NCBI RefSeq assembly: GCF_001857945.1
Contig: NZ_CP017770.1
Coordinates: 558,001-622,000 of the forward strand
Reading direction: 5' to 3'
From: Paenibacillus crassostreae
Lineage (GTDB): Bacteria; Bacillota; Bacilli; Paenibacillales; Paenibacillaceae
DNA length: 64,000 nucleotides
A program made the position numbers and the translations under genes. Shown here one piece after another: positions 26,055 through 35,283 of the stretch (within the stretch, counting starts at the first letter, position 1; each line of letters opens with the position of its first letter). The notes below the pieces were generated by a model. It saw only the letters and a list, made by a program, of their open reading frames with translations. It did no database searches and was not told the origin of the DNA.

Positions 26055-26093
26055 AATCAATCATACAACTTGATCAATGGCACGTCAATTTTA

Positions 26094-26107
26094 GGAATAA
26101 ATATTCC
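26094..26107. promoter_or_regulatory. TetR operator copy 2
   Basis: GGAATAAATATTCC, near-perfect palindrome in the middle of the divergent region, 53 bp from copy 1 (about five helical turns). Confidence 0.72.
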
Positions 26108-26187
26108 GTACATATAGCGGTTATATGTTTGAAATTAGCTGTTTTACGCACGGAATCCGTAAATGTAGAACTATTTTTCTAATTCAG

Positions 26188-26216
26188 TTGACTTTTTCAT
26201 GTTAAATACCTATTGT
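26188..26216 (+). promoter_or_regulatory. Promoter of the SDR/AKR unit
   Basis: TTGACT (26188-26193), 17-bp spacer, TATTGT (26211-26216). The third operator copy covers the predicted start point, so repressor binding would block initiation. Confidence 0.65.
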
Positions 26217-26221
26217 TGAGT

Positions 26222-26235
26222 GGAATAAATATTCC
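26222..26235. promoter_or_regulatory. TetR operator copy 3
   Basis: GGAATAAATATTCC, identical to copy 2, located at the predicted transcription start of the SDR gene. Confidence 0.75.
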
Positions 26236-26291
26236 AAAAGAGGGGCTAAGTAACACAGAAACTCAAATTTTTTATTTAGGAGGCTTTAACA

Positions 26292-27119
26292 ATGATCGAT
26301 TACAAAGGCAAGGTGGCACTGGTTACCGGTGCTTCAACAGGTATCGGCAAGGCATACGCTACGGAACTGGCTGCTTTAGGCAGCCATGTGATTTTGGTGG
26401 CGAGGTCGAAGGACAAATTAGAGGCTCTGGCAAAGGAATTATCATCTAAATACGGTATAGAGGCATATGCCCTACCAGCTGATTTATCCAAACCAGGTGC
26501 GGCGCGATTGTTGGCTGAACAAATTGCCGTGCTTGCCCTTAACGTGAACATTCTGATCAATAATGCAGGTTTCGGTACACACGGTCGTTTCGAGGAAATT
26601 TCAAGTGAGCGAGAACAGGAAATGATTAGCCTGAATGTAGCTTCGCTCGTGGATATGACCCATCAATTTTTGCCCTACATGCAGCAGAAGAAGAATGGAA
26701 TTATTGTAAATATAGCTTCCCTTGGCTCCTTTCAGTCAATCCCCTATATGGCTACTTATGCAGCTACCAAAGCGTTTGTTCTTTCGTTCACTGAGTCAAT
26801 CTTTGCAGAAAACCGCCATCTTGGGGTGCGCGTCCTTGCCTTATGCCCGGGAACGACCAAGACGGAATTTTTCGATGTGATTGGCACAACGGAAATGCCA
26901 GGAGGAATTAACGGCACTCCCGAGTCAGTTGTGAAAGCTGGCTTCCGAGGGATCGAGAAAGGGCGAAGCTATATCATAGATGGAATATCCAATTATTGGA
27001 TAGCTCAAAGCGCTCGCTTTCTCACACGAAAATTTACGGCGATCATAACCGAGCGAATGACGCGTCCTGCTTCGTCTAAGACTGCCGCTTCAATACCAGC
27101 TTCGGGTAAATCCAAATAA
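26292..27119 (+). CDS. Short-chain dehydrogenase/reductase (DltE/COG0300 type)
   Basis: 275 residues. The Rossmann motif TGASTGIG begins near residue 12, NNAG near 87, and the catalytic Ser-Tyr-Lys is seen as NIASLGSF...YAATK (about residues 140-162). C-terminal extension (about 230-275) is rich in Ser/Ala/Lys. AGGAGG precedes the ATG. It is the first gene of a two-gene unit repressed by the divergent TetR protein. NAD(P)H-dependent carbonyl reduction is expected; the substrate is unknown. Paired with an aldo-keto reductase it suggests a response to a toxic carbonyl or quinone (inference). Confidence 0.92.
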   Translation: MIDYKGKVALVTGASTGIGKAYATELAALGSHVILVARSKDKLEALAKELSSKYGIEAYALPADLSKPGAARLLAEQIAVLALNVNILINNAGFGTHGRFEEISSEREQEMISLNVASLVDMTHQFLPYMQQKKNGIIVNIASLGSFQSIPYMATYAATKAFVLSFTESIFAENRHLGVRVLALCPGTTKTEFFDVIGTTEMPGGINGTPESVVKAGFRGIEKGRSYIIDGISNYWIAQSARFLTRKFTAIITERMTRPASSKTAASIPASGKSK

Positions 27120-27183
27120 TAGGTTGGGCAAGTGGAAACCAAAAAATGAGTTCCATCAATATTATTTCTAGGAGGTAGAATGC

Positions 27184-28140
27184 ATGAGGTCGGAATCTAT
27201 ACAAAAAAGGACGCTTGGACGTGAGGGATTAGAGGTTTCAGCATTAGGACTTGGAACCATGATGATGCCAAATAACGAGGAATCGGTTCGCGTGATTCAT
27301 GAGGCGCTCGATATCGGCGTCACTATGTTTGACACAGCGGATATTTATGGTGAATTTGCACAGCAACGGTTTGGAGAAAACGAGAAGTTGGTAGGACGGG
27401 CGCTTAAGCATAGACGGGATAAAGCGGTGATTGCCACGAAATTTGGTGTAACGCATACCCAGGGGCCGAAAGGTGATCGGGCGTATATCAAAAAATCGGT
27501 GGATGCTAGCTTATACCATCTCGGATTGGATTACATTGACCTCTATTATCAGCACCGCTACGATCCGAATACCCCTATTGAAGAAACCATTGGAACGATG
27601 GCTGACTTGGTCAAAGATGGAAAAATTCGTTTTATCGGTCTATCCGAAGCACCAGCTGATATCATCCGCCGTGCGCACGCCATTCATCCCATTACGGCAG
27701 TGGAAACGGAGTATTCTTTATGGAGTAGGGAAGTGGAAGATGAAGTACTTCCACTTCTCAAAGAATTAGGAATTGGTTTTGTACCTTATAGCCCGCTGGG
27801 ACGAGGATTCCTGACAGGACAAATTAAAAAGTTCGAAGATTTGACAGAGGATGATTATAGGCGACATTATGAACGGTTCCAAGGCGATAATTTCATTAAA
27901 AATGTGGAAGTCGCAGCGCTGATCGAAGAGATGGCTTCAAAAAAAGGGTGCACCTCTGCTCAACTTGCATTGGCGTGGCTTCTCGCCCAAGGAGACTTTA
28001 TTGTGCCAATCCCCGGTACCAAACGAATAGACCGAGTGAAGGATAATCTTGGCGCTCTACAGGTTCAACTTACTCCAGCGGATTTCGAAGAAATTGAACG
28101 TATCTCTCCAAAAGGCTTCGCTGCCGGGGGGCGTTTCTAA
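27184..28140 (+). CDS. Aldo/keto reductase
   Basis: 318 residues of the AKR TIM barrel. The catalytic tetrad residues are found in DTADIYG (Asp and Tyr), IATKFG (Lys) and YYQHRYDP (His). The C-terminal NADPH-binding stretch [17 protein letters not shown] is intact. AGGAGG lies 9 bp before the ATG. It follows the SDR gene after 64 bp and is followed by a strong terminator, so the two form an operon under the TetR operators. Belongs to the AKR11/13-like group. Confidence 0.92.
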   Translation: MRSESIQKRTLGREGLEVSALGLGTMMMPNNEESVRVIHEALDIGVTMFDTADIYGEFAQQRFGENEKLVGRALKHRRDKAVIATKFGVTHTQGPKGDRAYIKKSVDASLYHLGLDYIDLYYQHRYDPNTPIEETIGTMADLVKDGKIRFIGLSEAPADIIRRAHAIHPITAVETEYSLWSREVEDEVLPLLKELGIGFVPYSPLGRGFLTGQIKKFEDLTEDDYRRHYERFQGDNFIKNVEVAALIEEMASKKGCTSAQLALAWLLAQGDFIVPIPGTKRIDRVKDNLGALQVQLTPADFEEIERISPKGFAAGGRF

Positions 28141-28176
28141 ATTTACAGAAGCCATTCACGTGCTAACATTGTTTAT

Positions 28177-28205
28177 CAAAAAAACTCCTAGATAGGAGTT
28201 TTTTG
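28177..28205 (+). terminator. Intrinsic terminator of the SDR/AKR unit
   Basis: AAAAAAACTCC/GGAGTTTTTT stem, loop TAGATA, T-run on the + strand. Confidence 0.85.
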
Positions 28206-28320
28206 ATTTTTACAAACATGTTCAAGACGAGTCGCCAATTACTAGGCGTGCTTGAACAATATTGCCACACCTCATTTTTTATTCATTGCCCGATCCATGC
28301 TGATCGCCCTTCTCACTTTC

Positions 28321-28365
28321 AGGAGCCTCTTCTGACATTCAGGAGCCTCTTCTGACATTCAGGAC
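28321..28365. repeat. 20-bp tandem repeat, two copies
   Basis: The unit AGGAGCCTCTTCTGACATTC occurs twice in tandem and begins a third time (AGGAC). It lies in the gene-free stretch between the AKR terminator and the FtsX-type gene. No role is evident. Confidence 0.7.
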
Positions 28366-28396
28366 GGTTTTGGAATAAAGGACGGGACTTGCCGAT

Positions 28397-30721
28397 TTAC
28401 TCTATACTTTTTAAGGATTCAATCATATTAATTCGGGATACCTTTCTCCGAAGCATCAAGTTAGAGAGAGTGGTAAGCAAAAATGCAATAATGATTGATA
28501 CCAGCATCACAAACATATTTATTTGATCTGGGATTTGTTGATGAGTACTCGACAGCGCCTCTATAATAATGGAATACATGTAGCCACTGATCGGCAGTGC
28601 TATAATGACCGCAAAGGTGGTGAGTATCATGTTTTCAGAGAAGATAAGTCGATTTATTTTATTTTTTTGATAACCCAATACCTTAAGAGTAGCCAGCTCG
28701 CGATTCCTTTCGTAAATGTTGATGGAGGATATCGTGTAGATGGCACCAAACGAAAGAATGACGGCACTAATGATAAACATGATGAAGATAAAACTATTTT
28801 GCTTCAGAATAAATTGTGCAGATTCTTTCAAATCATCCTTGTCCGCGATTGTATCTACCTGATTGTCTTGTTCGAAGAACTGTCGGACGCTAGTAAGGTC
28901 TGCGGTGTTACTGGCTTTCACTAGAATCGAGGATGGATTGTAGTCGATTCCAAAGCTCTTGAGATACGCTATCGAGCAAAAGAACGACGGATTCGAATAC
29001 TGATTGGATATTTGCGTAACCTTCATATCGACCGTTTTATTCGCAAACGACGGATCGGTGAATCGAATTCGGATCGTATCCCCTATAGCAACCTTATATT
29101 GATCCGCATACGATTTGGGTACCAGTACGCCGCTGTCCATAAGCGTCATCGGATTGTCGTTCTCGTCGAAGAATTGAATAAGAGCGTTGTCCTTCTCCGT
29201 AACAGTCAACGTGGCATTCTCATGATCATCGCCTTTGACGAATTCCACGGGAAAGGCCGATTGATAATAGCTGCTTTCAATCCCGGTGGGTAACTCTACC
29301 TTCTCTAACTCTGCTCCCCTCGTGTAATCCACCTTCAGATCATAGGTATTTACCTCTTCGATTTGGTCAGCCACCCTTTGCAAGGACGTTTGAGTCCCGA
29401 AAGCAGTGATCAATAACACCGTGCTCACCACAACGCCAACAGAGCTCGCTATCGCCTTTTGCTTATTAAGAAAGATGTTTCTTAAAATGAGCTTATTGCT
29501 ATAGGAAATGCGTCTCCAGATTTCCGGAAGCCGTTCAATGAGCAGCTTCTTCATCTTCTTCGGCGGTTTAGGTCTCATCGCCTCCGCTGCGTGTTCTCGC
29601 AGAATACCTATGCCGCTTAAGTAACAAGCCAACATGCCGAATGCGCTCGAGAAGAGGATAGGCGTAATGACCGAGAAGGGGGATAGGGAGAAGGCAATGC
29701 TCGGCAGCGAGTAGGATCGAGCATTCGACGTCTCAATCATTGGAACGAATATGATTGCCGAAACGATGCAACCAATAATGGATCCTATGATGCCGACAAG
29801 CACCGGAAACCCCATGTAATGGAGCATGATGCTACTGCTCTTCACTCCTAACGCCTTCATAATTCCTACTTGGTTCCTTTGCGAATCGATGATCCGAGAC
29901 ATGGTGAGGAAGAGAATGATCGCTTCGATTATAAAGAGAACCAGCGGAATAACCTTGCTCATCAATTTATTGTTATAGACTGTTTGTTGGAGCTGCGAAT
30001 AACTAAATGTTCGGTCTTTGCTTATTTGGCTTACATAAGAATTTTTATAGGATTGCGCTTCAACATTTTGGCCTAACCGGTCTATATCGTACCCTTCTTC
30101 AGCATCGATCAAAACCTCATTATAATAAAGGCTACCGGCGATTCGAGGAATTCCCGCTTCAGCCACATATGCGAATCCGGAAGTTTTATGGTCCTGGGTT
30201 TCGTTCTTTTTGGCATATTCCACATTTTCGCCCAAGCCGCTAATGGTGAATGCCACATCCTCGTCATTAACGCTTAACTTTATTTGATCCCCCACTCTGT
30301 ACTGATGTTCCCTGGCGTAATGGGAATCAAGCAAGATTTGATCCTTGCGAGACGGAATGTTGCCCTCAATCACCGTAGGCGTATTAATAATATTGTTGGC
30401 GGGGATCGAATGGATCTTTAAGGTCGCTTTCGTATCGCCAAAAGATTGCGTCGCATCGAAGGTGTACCGTCCTTCAACCTTGTTTGTCCCTTCGATTTCA
30501 TCCAACTCCGACGTGTCCTGCTTGGAAATTTGGTCGTAGTAGACGTTCAAGTCGCTTAAATTATGTGTATGAAAGTATTCCTTCGTATAAGTGCTAAGAT
30601 TATCGCTTAACGTGACCAGCCCCGTGTAGAAAAAAGCGCCTATGGTGATAACCAATACAAAGGCAAGAAATTGGCCGATCGATTGCTTGATATCCCTTAA
30701 CAATTTTTTGATTAATTTCAT
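28397..30721 (-). CDS. FtsX/MacB-type ABC transporter permease
   Basis: About 774 residues from the ATG at 30721, which overlaps the preceding stop as TGATG. One span near the N-terminus (FLAFVLVITIGAFFYTGLV), a large extracytoplasmic domain (about residues 40-250), three spans (about 255-375), a second span pair and extracytoplasmic domain (about 425-650), then three C-terminal spans. This duplicated FtsX layout is that of COG0577 exporters of the antimicrobial-peptide/lipid type. RNQVGIMKALGVKSSSI and RNRELATLKVLGYQKNKI are the two FtsX coupling motifs. Works with the ATPase encoded directly upstream. Confidence 0.9.
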   Translation of the reverse strand: MKLIKKLLRDIKQSIGQFLAFVLVITIGAFFYTGLVTLSDNLSTYTKEYFHTHNLSDLNVYYDQISKQDTSELDEIEGTNKVEGRYTFDATQSFGDTKATLKIHSIPANNIINTPTVIEGNIPSRKDQILLDSHYAREHQYRVGDQIKLSVNDEDVAFTISGLGENVEYAKKNETQDHKTSGFAYVAEAGIPRIAGSLYYNEVLIDAEEGYDIDRLGQNVEAQSYKNSYVSQISKDRTFSYSQLQQTVYNNKLMSKVIPLVLFIIEAIILFLTMSRIIDSQRNQVGIMKALGVKSSSIMLHYMGFPVLVGIIGSIIGCIVSAIIFVPMIETSNARSYSLPSIAFSLSPFSVITPILFSSAFGMLACYLSGIGILREHAAEAMRPKPPKKMKKLLIERLPEIWRRISYSNKLILRNIFLNKQKAIASSVGVVVSTVLLITAFGTQTSLQRVADQIEEVNTYDLKVDYTRGAELEKVELPTGIESSYYQSAFPVEFVKGDDHENATLTVTEKDNALIQFFDENDNPMTLMDSGVLVPKSYADQYKVAIGDTIRIRFTDPSFANKTVDMKVTQISNQYSNPSFFCSIAYLKSFGIDYNPSSILVKASNTADLTSVRQFFEQDNQVDTIADKDDLKESAQFILKQNSFIFIMFIISAVILSFGAIYTISSINIYERNRELATLKVLGYQKNKINRLIFSENMILTTFAVIIALPISGYMYSIIIEALSSTHQQIPDQINMFVMLVSIIIAFLLTTLSNLMLRRKVSRINMIESLKSIE

Positions 30722-31425
30722 CACCACTCAATCCCTTCAACGCTTTGTTTGTGCTCATTGACCGTTACGCTTTCGATTTTTCCGCTTTTCACCCGAATGA
30801 TTTTATCCGCCATCGGCACAATCGCGGAGTTATGCGTGACCAGCACAACACACTTTTTCGTTTCCGTGTTCAAATCCTGAAGAAGCTTCAAAACGGACTT
30901 GCCGGTTACATAATCCAACGCACCAGTCGGCTCATCGCAGAGCAATAGCAAAGGGTTCTTTGCAACGGCGCGTGCTATAGCAACTCGCTGCTGTTCTCCT
31001 CCGGAGAGCTGGGACGGGAAGTTCTTCATCCGGTTCTTTAACCCGACTTTATTTAATATCTCTTTGGCATCCAGATGGTTTTTACATACTTCAGTGGCGA
31101 ATTCAACGTTTTCTAAAGCATTCAAATTGGGGATTAAGTTATAGAATTGAAAGACAAAACCTACCTTCTCGGCGCGATATCCCGTAAGCTTCTTCTCGTT
31201 GAAGCTAGTAATATCCTTATCGCCAACAGTCACTTTACCCGAGGTAGCCGTATCCATGCCACCAAGTATATTCAGAATCGTGCTTTTACCAGCTCCGCTT
31301 GCACCCAGAACAACGACGAATTCGCCCTCGTTGATGGAAAAGTCAACGCCGTTCAGCGCCTTGATCGGCACTTCGCCTATTTTGTATTCTTTCGTTACGT
31401 TTTTGAATTCGATTAATGTATTCAT
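30721..31425 (-). CDS. ABC transporter ATP-binding protein (MacB/LolD type)
   Basis: 234 residues. Walker [10 protein letters not shown], signature [14 protein letters not shown], Walker [13 protein letters not shown] and the switch region [17 protein letters not shown] are intact; the MacB-type [14 protein letters not shown] segment is present. Coupled to the FtsX-type permease by a TGATG overlap. Promoter region upstream (31430-31520) carries a strong inverted repeat that may bind a regulator. Exports an unknown peptide, drug or lipid. Confidence 0.92.
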   Translation of the reverse strand: MNTLIEFKNVTKEYKIGEVPIKALNGVDFSINEGEFVVVLGASGAGKSTILNILGGMDTATSGKVTVGDKDITSFNEKKLTGYRAEKVGFVFQFYNLIPNLNALENVEFATEVCKNHLDAKEILNKVGLKNRMKNFPSQLSGGEQQRVAIARAVAKNPLLLLCDEPTGALDYVTGKSVLKLLQDLNTETKKCVVLVTHNSAIVPMADKIIRVKSGKIESVTVNEHKQSVEGIEW

Positions 31426-31481
31426 AATTTCTATCTCCCCATTATTTATTTGTCACACTTTTGAAGTGCTCCCTTTAGTAA

Positions 31482-31513
31482 AGTATGTTAGTATGTTACT
31501 CATGTAGCATACT
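31482..31513. promoter_or_regulatory. Inverted repeat with extra half site upstream of the exporter operon
   Basis: AGTATGTTAC (31490-31499) and GTAGCATACT (31504-31513) form an inverted repeat with one mismatch around TCAT; a third half site AGTATGTTA lies directly upstream at 31482-31490. It is a likely operator for the divergent region between the exporter operon and the GntR gene. The cognate regulator is unknown. Confidence 0.55.
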
Positions 31514-31665
31514 GTAATTCAATCGAAATCAATTGTCAATAACTGGCTTGTATGTAAAAACATCAACTCACTCTTTTCGAAAAGTTAATTATTGACAAAT
31601 GTTTGCATGTAAGTTATGTTTTTCTGCTAGATGGGTAACAAACTACGATGCTGAGTGGTGAGGTA

Positions 31666-32034
31666 ATGAACGTCACTTTCGACGAAAAGCAGCCAATTTT
31701 TCAACAAGTAGCGGATATAATTGAGGACGATATCCTGAACGGAACTTACCGAGAGGACGAGCAGATTCTTTCCGTGGCTCAGTTTTCTCAGTTGTTTCAA
31801 ATCAATCCTGCGACTGTAGTGAAGGGGATCGGCCTGCTCGTAAATGAAGGTATTTTGTATAAAAAAAGAGGGCTTGGCATGTATGTCTCGTCTGATGCTA
31901 AACAAAAGATTCAGAATCAACGAAGAGATCGTTTCTACAAGGAATTGCTGTCCAATCTGCTAGATGAAGCCGACAAACTCGAGCTGACAACCGATGATAT
32001 CATTAACATGATTAAACAATTAAAGAAGGAATGA
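31666..32034 (+). CDS. GntR family regulator, YtrA subfamily
   Basis: 122 residues when started at 31666, where homologues normally begin (the DEKQPIFQQVADIIEDDI motif is close to the N-terminus); an ATG at 31648 would add six residues. The start is not settled because GGTGAGG lies only 2 bp before 31666. The winged helix spans about residues 10-75 (SVAQFSQLFQINPATVVKGIGLL split: SVAQFSQLFQINPATV and KGIGLLVNEGI). The short C-terminal helical tail is the YtrA-type dimerisation part. Overlaps nothing but is followed after 4 bp by an ABC ATPase gene, as in ytr operons. Confidence 0.88.
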   Translation: MNVTFDEKQPIFQQVADIIEDDILNGTYREDEQILSVAQFSQLFQINPATVVKGIGLLVNEGILYKKRGLGMYVSSDAKQKIQNQRRDRFYKELLSNLLDEADKLELTTDDIINMIKQLKKE

Positions 32035-32038
32035 ATTC

Positions 32039-32911
32039 ATGGTGAGCATCGTATTGAGTTGTGACAGATTAAACAAAAAATATGGTCAAAACTACGCCTT
32101 ACGGGATCTGGATATACAACTGGAGGAAAACGTTATTTATGGCTTGCTCGGGCGAAACGGCGCTGGCAAAACGACCTTGCTTAACATAATAGCAGGCGGA
32201 ATCTTTGCGAACGACGGCACCATTGAGGTAAGAGGAAAAAAGCTGGACAAAGGTGAACTTCCGGAAGATTTCTGTTTCGTACGGGAGAAAAACAAGCTAT
32301 TCGGAGGAGCGCGATTGATCGAGGTTTTGCGGTTTGCTGCGAATTTTCATCCCAATTGGGACTGGACGTTTGCTCATAAGCTACTTCAAACGTTTCGGCT
32401 CGATCCAAACAAAAAAATCAAACATCTCTCAAGAGGTACGGAATCACTCATAGGAAACATCATCGGTCTGGCCAGCCGGGCTTCGTTGACAGTATTCGAC
32501 GAACCGGTGCTTGGACTTGATGTTTTGATGCGGGAAAGGTTTTACAAGGAACTGTTGGAGGATTACGCCAATCACCCCCGTACGATTTTACTTTCAACGC
32601 ATTTGATTGACGAAATCGCCCCAATCGCAGAGCGAGTATATATCATTGATGAGGGCTCCCTTCTGCTTCATGAAGAGATGAATCAAATACGCATGGCAGC
32701 TTATTTGATTCGGGGAAATTCAGATGCCGTGTCTTTATTTACCGAAGGGAAGCGATTATTACATACGGAATCCTACGGCCACGGGAAGATTGCCGCCATT
32801 TTCGAAAAGTTGAACGATGGGGACAGGCTGCAGGCGCGAAAACTAGACATTACTATTGAAAATTTGACGCTTCAAAAGTTTTTCTCGTATTTGATCGAAG
32901 GAGGTCACTAA
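32039..32911 (+). CDS. ABC transporter ATP-binding protein of ytr-type operon
   Basis: 290 residues. Walker A GRNGAGKTTL and the Walker B-like LTVFDEPVLGLDV are visible, but the signature is degenerate (LSRGTESLIGNIIGLA), as in several YtrB/YxlF-type ATPases. The C-terminal ~80 residues (after HLIDEIAPIAERVYIID) form a domain seen in bacitracin/cell-wall stress related ABC proteins. Co-transcribed with the GntR regulator and the membrane protein downstream (1 bp gap). Confidence 0.87.
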   Translation: MVSIVLSCDRLNKKYGQNYALRDLDIQLEENVIYGLLGRNGAGKTTLLNIIAGGIFANDGTIEVRGKKLDKGELPEDFCFVREKNKLFGGARLIEVLRFAANFHPNWDWTFAHKLLQTFRLDPNKKIKHLSRGTESLIGNIIGLASRASLTVFDEPVLGLDVLMRERFYKELLEDYANHPRTILLSTHLIDEIAPIAERVYIIDEGSLLLHEEMNQIRMAAYLIRGNSDAVSLFTEGKRLLHTESYGHGKIAAIFEKLNDGDRLQARKLDITIENLTLQKFFSYLIEGGH

Positions 32912-32912
32912 A

Positions 32913-33590
32913 TTGGGTGCATTGGCCGTTCATTTAAAGGCGACCTATTTGCAATTGAGGATTTCCATCTGGATCGTCATTATTTCCATCCTCCTTGGCA
33001 GGGTGGCAGAATTCATTGTTGGTATCTTTACAGACAGCAGCCAAAACACAAGACTTTCGGATGGCAACCTACTGCTTCTCATTTTGCTCATTATCGCAAT
33101 CGTACTTCCGCTTAGTTATTACAAACGCATCGTACATTTAGGTGCAAGCCGCAAACAATATTTTTGGGGGCTTCAATTCGTTTATGCCGTGTGGGCAGTG
33201 GCCATCGCTTTATTCAATTCTTTATGGCCTATGCTTGAAGTGAACGTGCTCCACAAGAACACTGTTAATCTTATTGAAGCATTTCATTGGAATGAATTTG
33301 GTGTGGCAGGTTCTTTTCTCTACCAAACCATTTTTTATTTGATGGCGATGGCGCTCCTAAACATGCTGATCTCCGGTTACTACCACCTTGTCGGTTGGCT
33401 GCTGTGGGCGACTTTCATTGTGGCGATCCCGACCGGAACGGCGATTCCCTCGCTACGCGTTCATGTTGTTTCTTTTTTTGAAGCATTGTTATTCAACGGT
33501 TCACTGCTCGCTGGTGTCGGATTTAATATTATACTTTACATCGTTTTCGTGGCCGGCGGTTGGTTTTTCACCAGGGGAAGAACACACTAA
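32913..33590 (+). CDS. Membrane protein, probable permease of ytr-type ABC system
   Basis: 225 residues with about six hydrophobic spans (for example WIVIISILLGRVAEFIVGIF, split in family alignments, and LLLILLIIAIVLPLSYY). I do not recognise a named family; the position directly after the ABC ATPase (start 1 bp after its stop, preceded by GGAGG) makes it the membrane part of the same exporter. The start codon is TTG at 32913 preceded by GGAGG. Ends before a stem-loop at 33604-33634. Confidence 0.8.
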   Translation: MGALAVHLKATYLQLRISIWIVIISILLGRVAEFIVGIFTDSSQNTRLSDGNLLLLILLIIAIVLPLSYYKRIVHLGASRKQYFWGLQFVYAVWAVAIALFNSLWPMLEVNVLHKNTVNLIEAFHWNEFGVAGSFLYQTIFYLMAMALLNMLISGYYHLVGWLLWATFIVAIPTGTAIPSLRVHVVSFFEALLFNGSLLAGVGFNIILYIVFVAGGWFFTRGRTH

Positions 33591-33603
33591 ATACACACAA
33601 AAT

Positions 33604-33634
33604 AGGTCCCTCTAAAATATATTTAGAGAGACCT
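33604..33634 (+). terminator. Stem-loop after the ytr-type operon
   Basis: AGGTCCCTCTAAA pairs with TTTAGAGAGACCT with one mismatch. There is no clear T-run on the + strand, so efficiency is uncertain. Confidence 0.6.
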
Positions 33635-33639
33635 AAGTC

Positions 33640-34045
33640 ATAACCGGTTTTCTGTTGCTGTGATATTATGCTCTATTCATGGGCGTTCCTCGAATCGTTC
33701 TATCTGACCACAATCGACCTGTTTAATGTAACGCTTCGTCGTCAGCAACACCAACCATTAATACGCTATTTCTTCATCGATTTGTACGAATTTTCCCTTT
33801 GCATGACGGAGACGGTGGTCTTTGACCAATAATTGTCATCGACTCCCCCCATTTCCTTCCTGTGGCGCCTTCTCTTCTTTTCTAGTAATTCTATTAATTC
33901 ATTTACCTGCTTCCTAGTTTTCACCGTAATTACTTGTTGATGTTCTTTTATTACAGCCATCAGATTTTACCACTCTCGCCATACTTTTTACCAATGTTCG
34001 CCAAGGGATTTACCACGCATCGCCAAAATATTTACCAAAGGATGA
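33640..34045 (-). mobile_element. Decayed region with possible transposon-end repeats
   Basis: This stretch of over 400 bp has no convincing intact gene. On the minus strand 33690-33760 encodes fragments (LLTTKRYIKQVDCGQIERFEERP then stop) that read like a protein tail, and 33766-33960 an orphan 64-residue Lys/Arg-rich frame. The repeats at 33966-34037 lie just upstream of that frame. Given the IS21-type remnants at 36075-36675, I read this as an old insertion-sequence scar, but no transposase motif is present here. Confidence 0.4.
33966..34037. repeat. 22-bp periodic repeats TTTACCA / TCGCCA
   Basis: TTTACCA occurs at 33966, 33987, 34009 and 34031; TCGCCA occurs between them at 33976, 33998 and 34020. 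The spacing is 21-22 bp throughout, about two helical turns. The other bases of each unit vary. Such phased short sites are known at the ends of IS21/Mu-like elements and in regulator arrays. Which applies here is not settled. Confidence 0.7.
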
Positions 34046-34052
34046 AAAAAGC

Positions 34053-34084
34053 CCTACAGATTAAGATTTTAATAATCTTGTAGG
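34053..34084 (-). terminator. Intrinsic terminator downstream of the WYL regulator
   Basis: CCTACA/TGTAGG stem with AT-rich inner pairing. On the minus strand it is followed by GCTTTTTTC. Confidence 0.7.
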
Positions 34085-34223
34085 ACTTTTCTTTTGCAAT
34101 CAGTTAATTAGATTTGTTACTGAAGTATTCGGCGATTAATTTTCTAGAACTTTCAAGTAGGGGTCCATTGAAATAGCCTTATTAGCTCCAGATTTCAATG
34201 GAGGATTGATAAAAAACAAATAC

Positions 34224-35174
34224 TTAATTCTCATCTTGATACATAGTTAAAATTTCTTCAGCTTGTTTACGTAATCCAACTATTAATTCCTTTGGTTCTA
34301 AAATTCGTGCATGACTTCCAAGTCTTAAAAATAGGGATGTTATAAAACTAAGTTCACCTTTATCAATGATTGTATCTATGTATCCAGTTCCATCTTCTTG
34401 TGTGACTACAAAACCATCAAAATAAGGAACACTTTTACATTGACGGACACCTTCCATTGTTAAGCGTACATGCAGCCGAATTGGGTTTTTTACTTCATGA
34501 GAGTTGAACCATTCTTTTAAATTCATGAATTCATCTTCACTTTTTTCAGTTGATAAGATTGAATGAATGCGATCTACACGATATAGTAATATTTTTTTCT
34601 TATGATAATCGTAAGCAGGCAAATACCATAATCCATCATGAGCATATACACCGATAGGACGAATGTGTTTTTTTCTCATACCTGATTTAGATTCATATTG
34701 AATGTGTAAATTTCTATTCTCAATAGAATGCTCTAAAACATCTTTTAAAAATGGAGCATCAATCATTCTTTTAGGGTTCCAAAAATCAATATAAGAACGA
34801 ATTTTATCCACTTTTATTTTAGCTTCACTCTGAAGTGAACTATATAATTTATGTGCAACCGAGGTAATTTCAGTATCAAAAGGCAAGCTACGATAGTAAT
34901 TTAGAGATTGAAAAGCCAAGAAGATTGAAGCAGCTTCTTCTTCTGTAAATAAAATAGGGGGAAGAAGTCTACTTGTTAATACTGTATATCCCCCATTCCG
35001 TCCTTGTTCAGCGTAAATTGGCAATCCCATATCACATAAATCTAATATGTATCTATGTACAGTACGTATGGATATGTGGAATTCATCTGCTATTTCTTGT
35101 GCTGTAAACTTTTTTTTAGCAGTAACAAAAATAAGAATATCTAATAGTCGCTTGGCTTTTGACATACTTCTCAC
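34224..35174 (-). CDS. YafY-type HTH/WYL-domain transcriptional regulator
   Basis: 316 residues. An HTH_11 winged helix lies at residues about 5-60 (FTAQEIADEFHISIRTVHRY), and a WYL domain at about 140-205 (IQYESKSGMRKKHIRPIGVYAHDGLWYLPAYD), with the WCX-type C-terminal domain following. WYL proteins sense nucleic-acid or small ligands. It is divergent from the RibD-like gene and probably represses it, a common YafY arrangement. The gene is AT-rich compared with its neighbours (by eye), like the RibD-like gene, which suggests the pair was acquired together. Confidence 0.9.
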   Translation of the reverse strand: MRSMSKAKRLLDILIFVTAKKKFTAQEIADEFHISIRTVHRYILDLCDMGLPIYAEQGRNGGYTVLTSRLLPPILFTEEEAASIFLAFQSLNYYRSLPFDTEITSVAHKLYSSLQSEAKIKVDKIRSYIDFWNPKRMIDAPFLKDVLEHSIENRNLHIQYESKSGMRKKHIRPIGVYAHDGLWYLPAYDYHKKKILLYRVDRIHSILSTEKSEDEFMNLKEWFNSHEVKNPIRLHVRLTMEGVRQCKSVPYFDGFVVTQEDGTGYIDTIIDKGELSFITSLFLRLGSHARILEPKELIVGLRKQAEEILTMYQDEN

Positions 35175-35283
35175 CTTTTTTATTTAATCATGCCATTACT
35201 TGTCATGTTTTAAAGATAGTATAGTTTATACCTTATGATTTTATCAACAAGGGAAATTCTATAAGATAAAAGGAGATAAAAAT

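Noticed and set aside
28321-28365. 20-bp tandem repeat as a regulatory array
   Set aside because: Only two full copies, no dyad symmetry, and not close to a promoter-like sequence.
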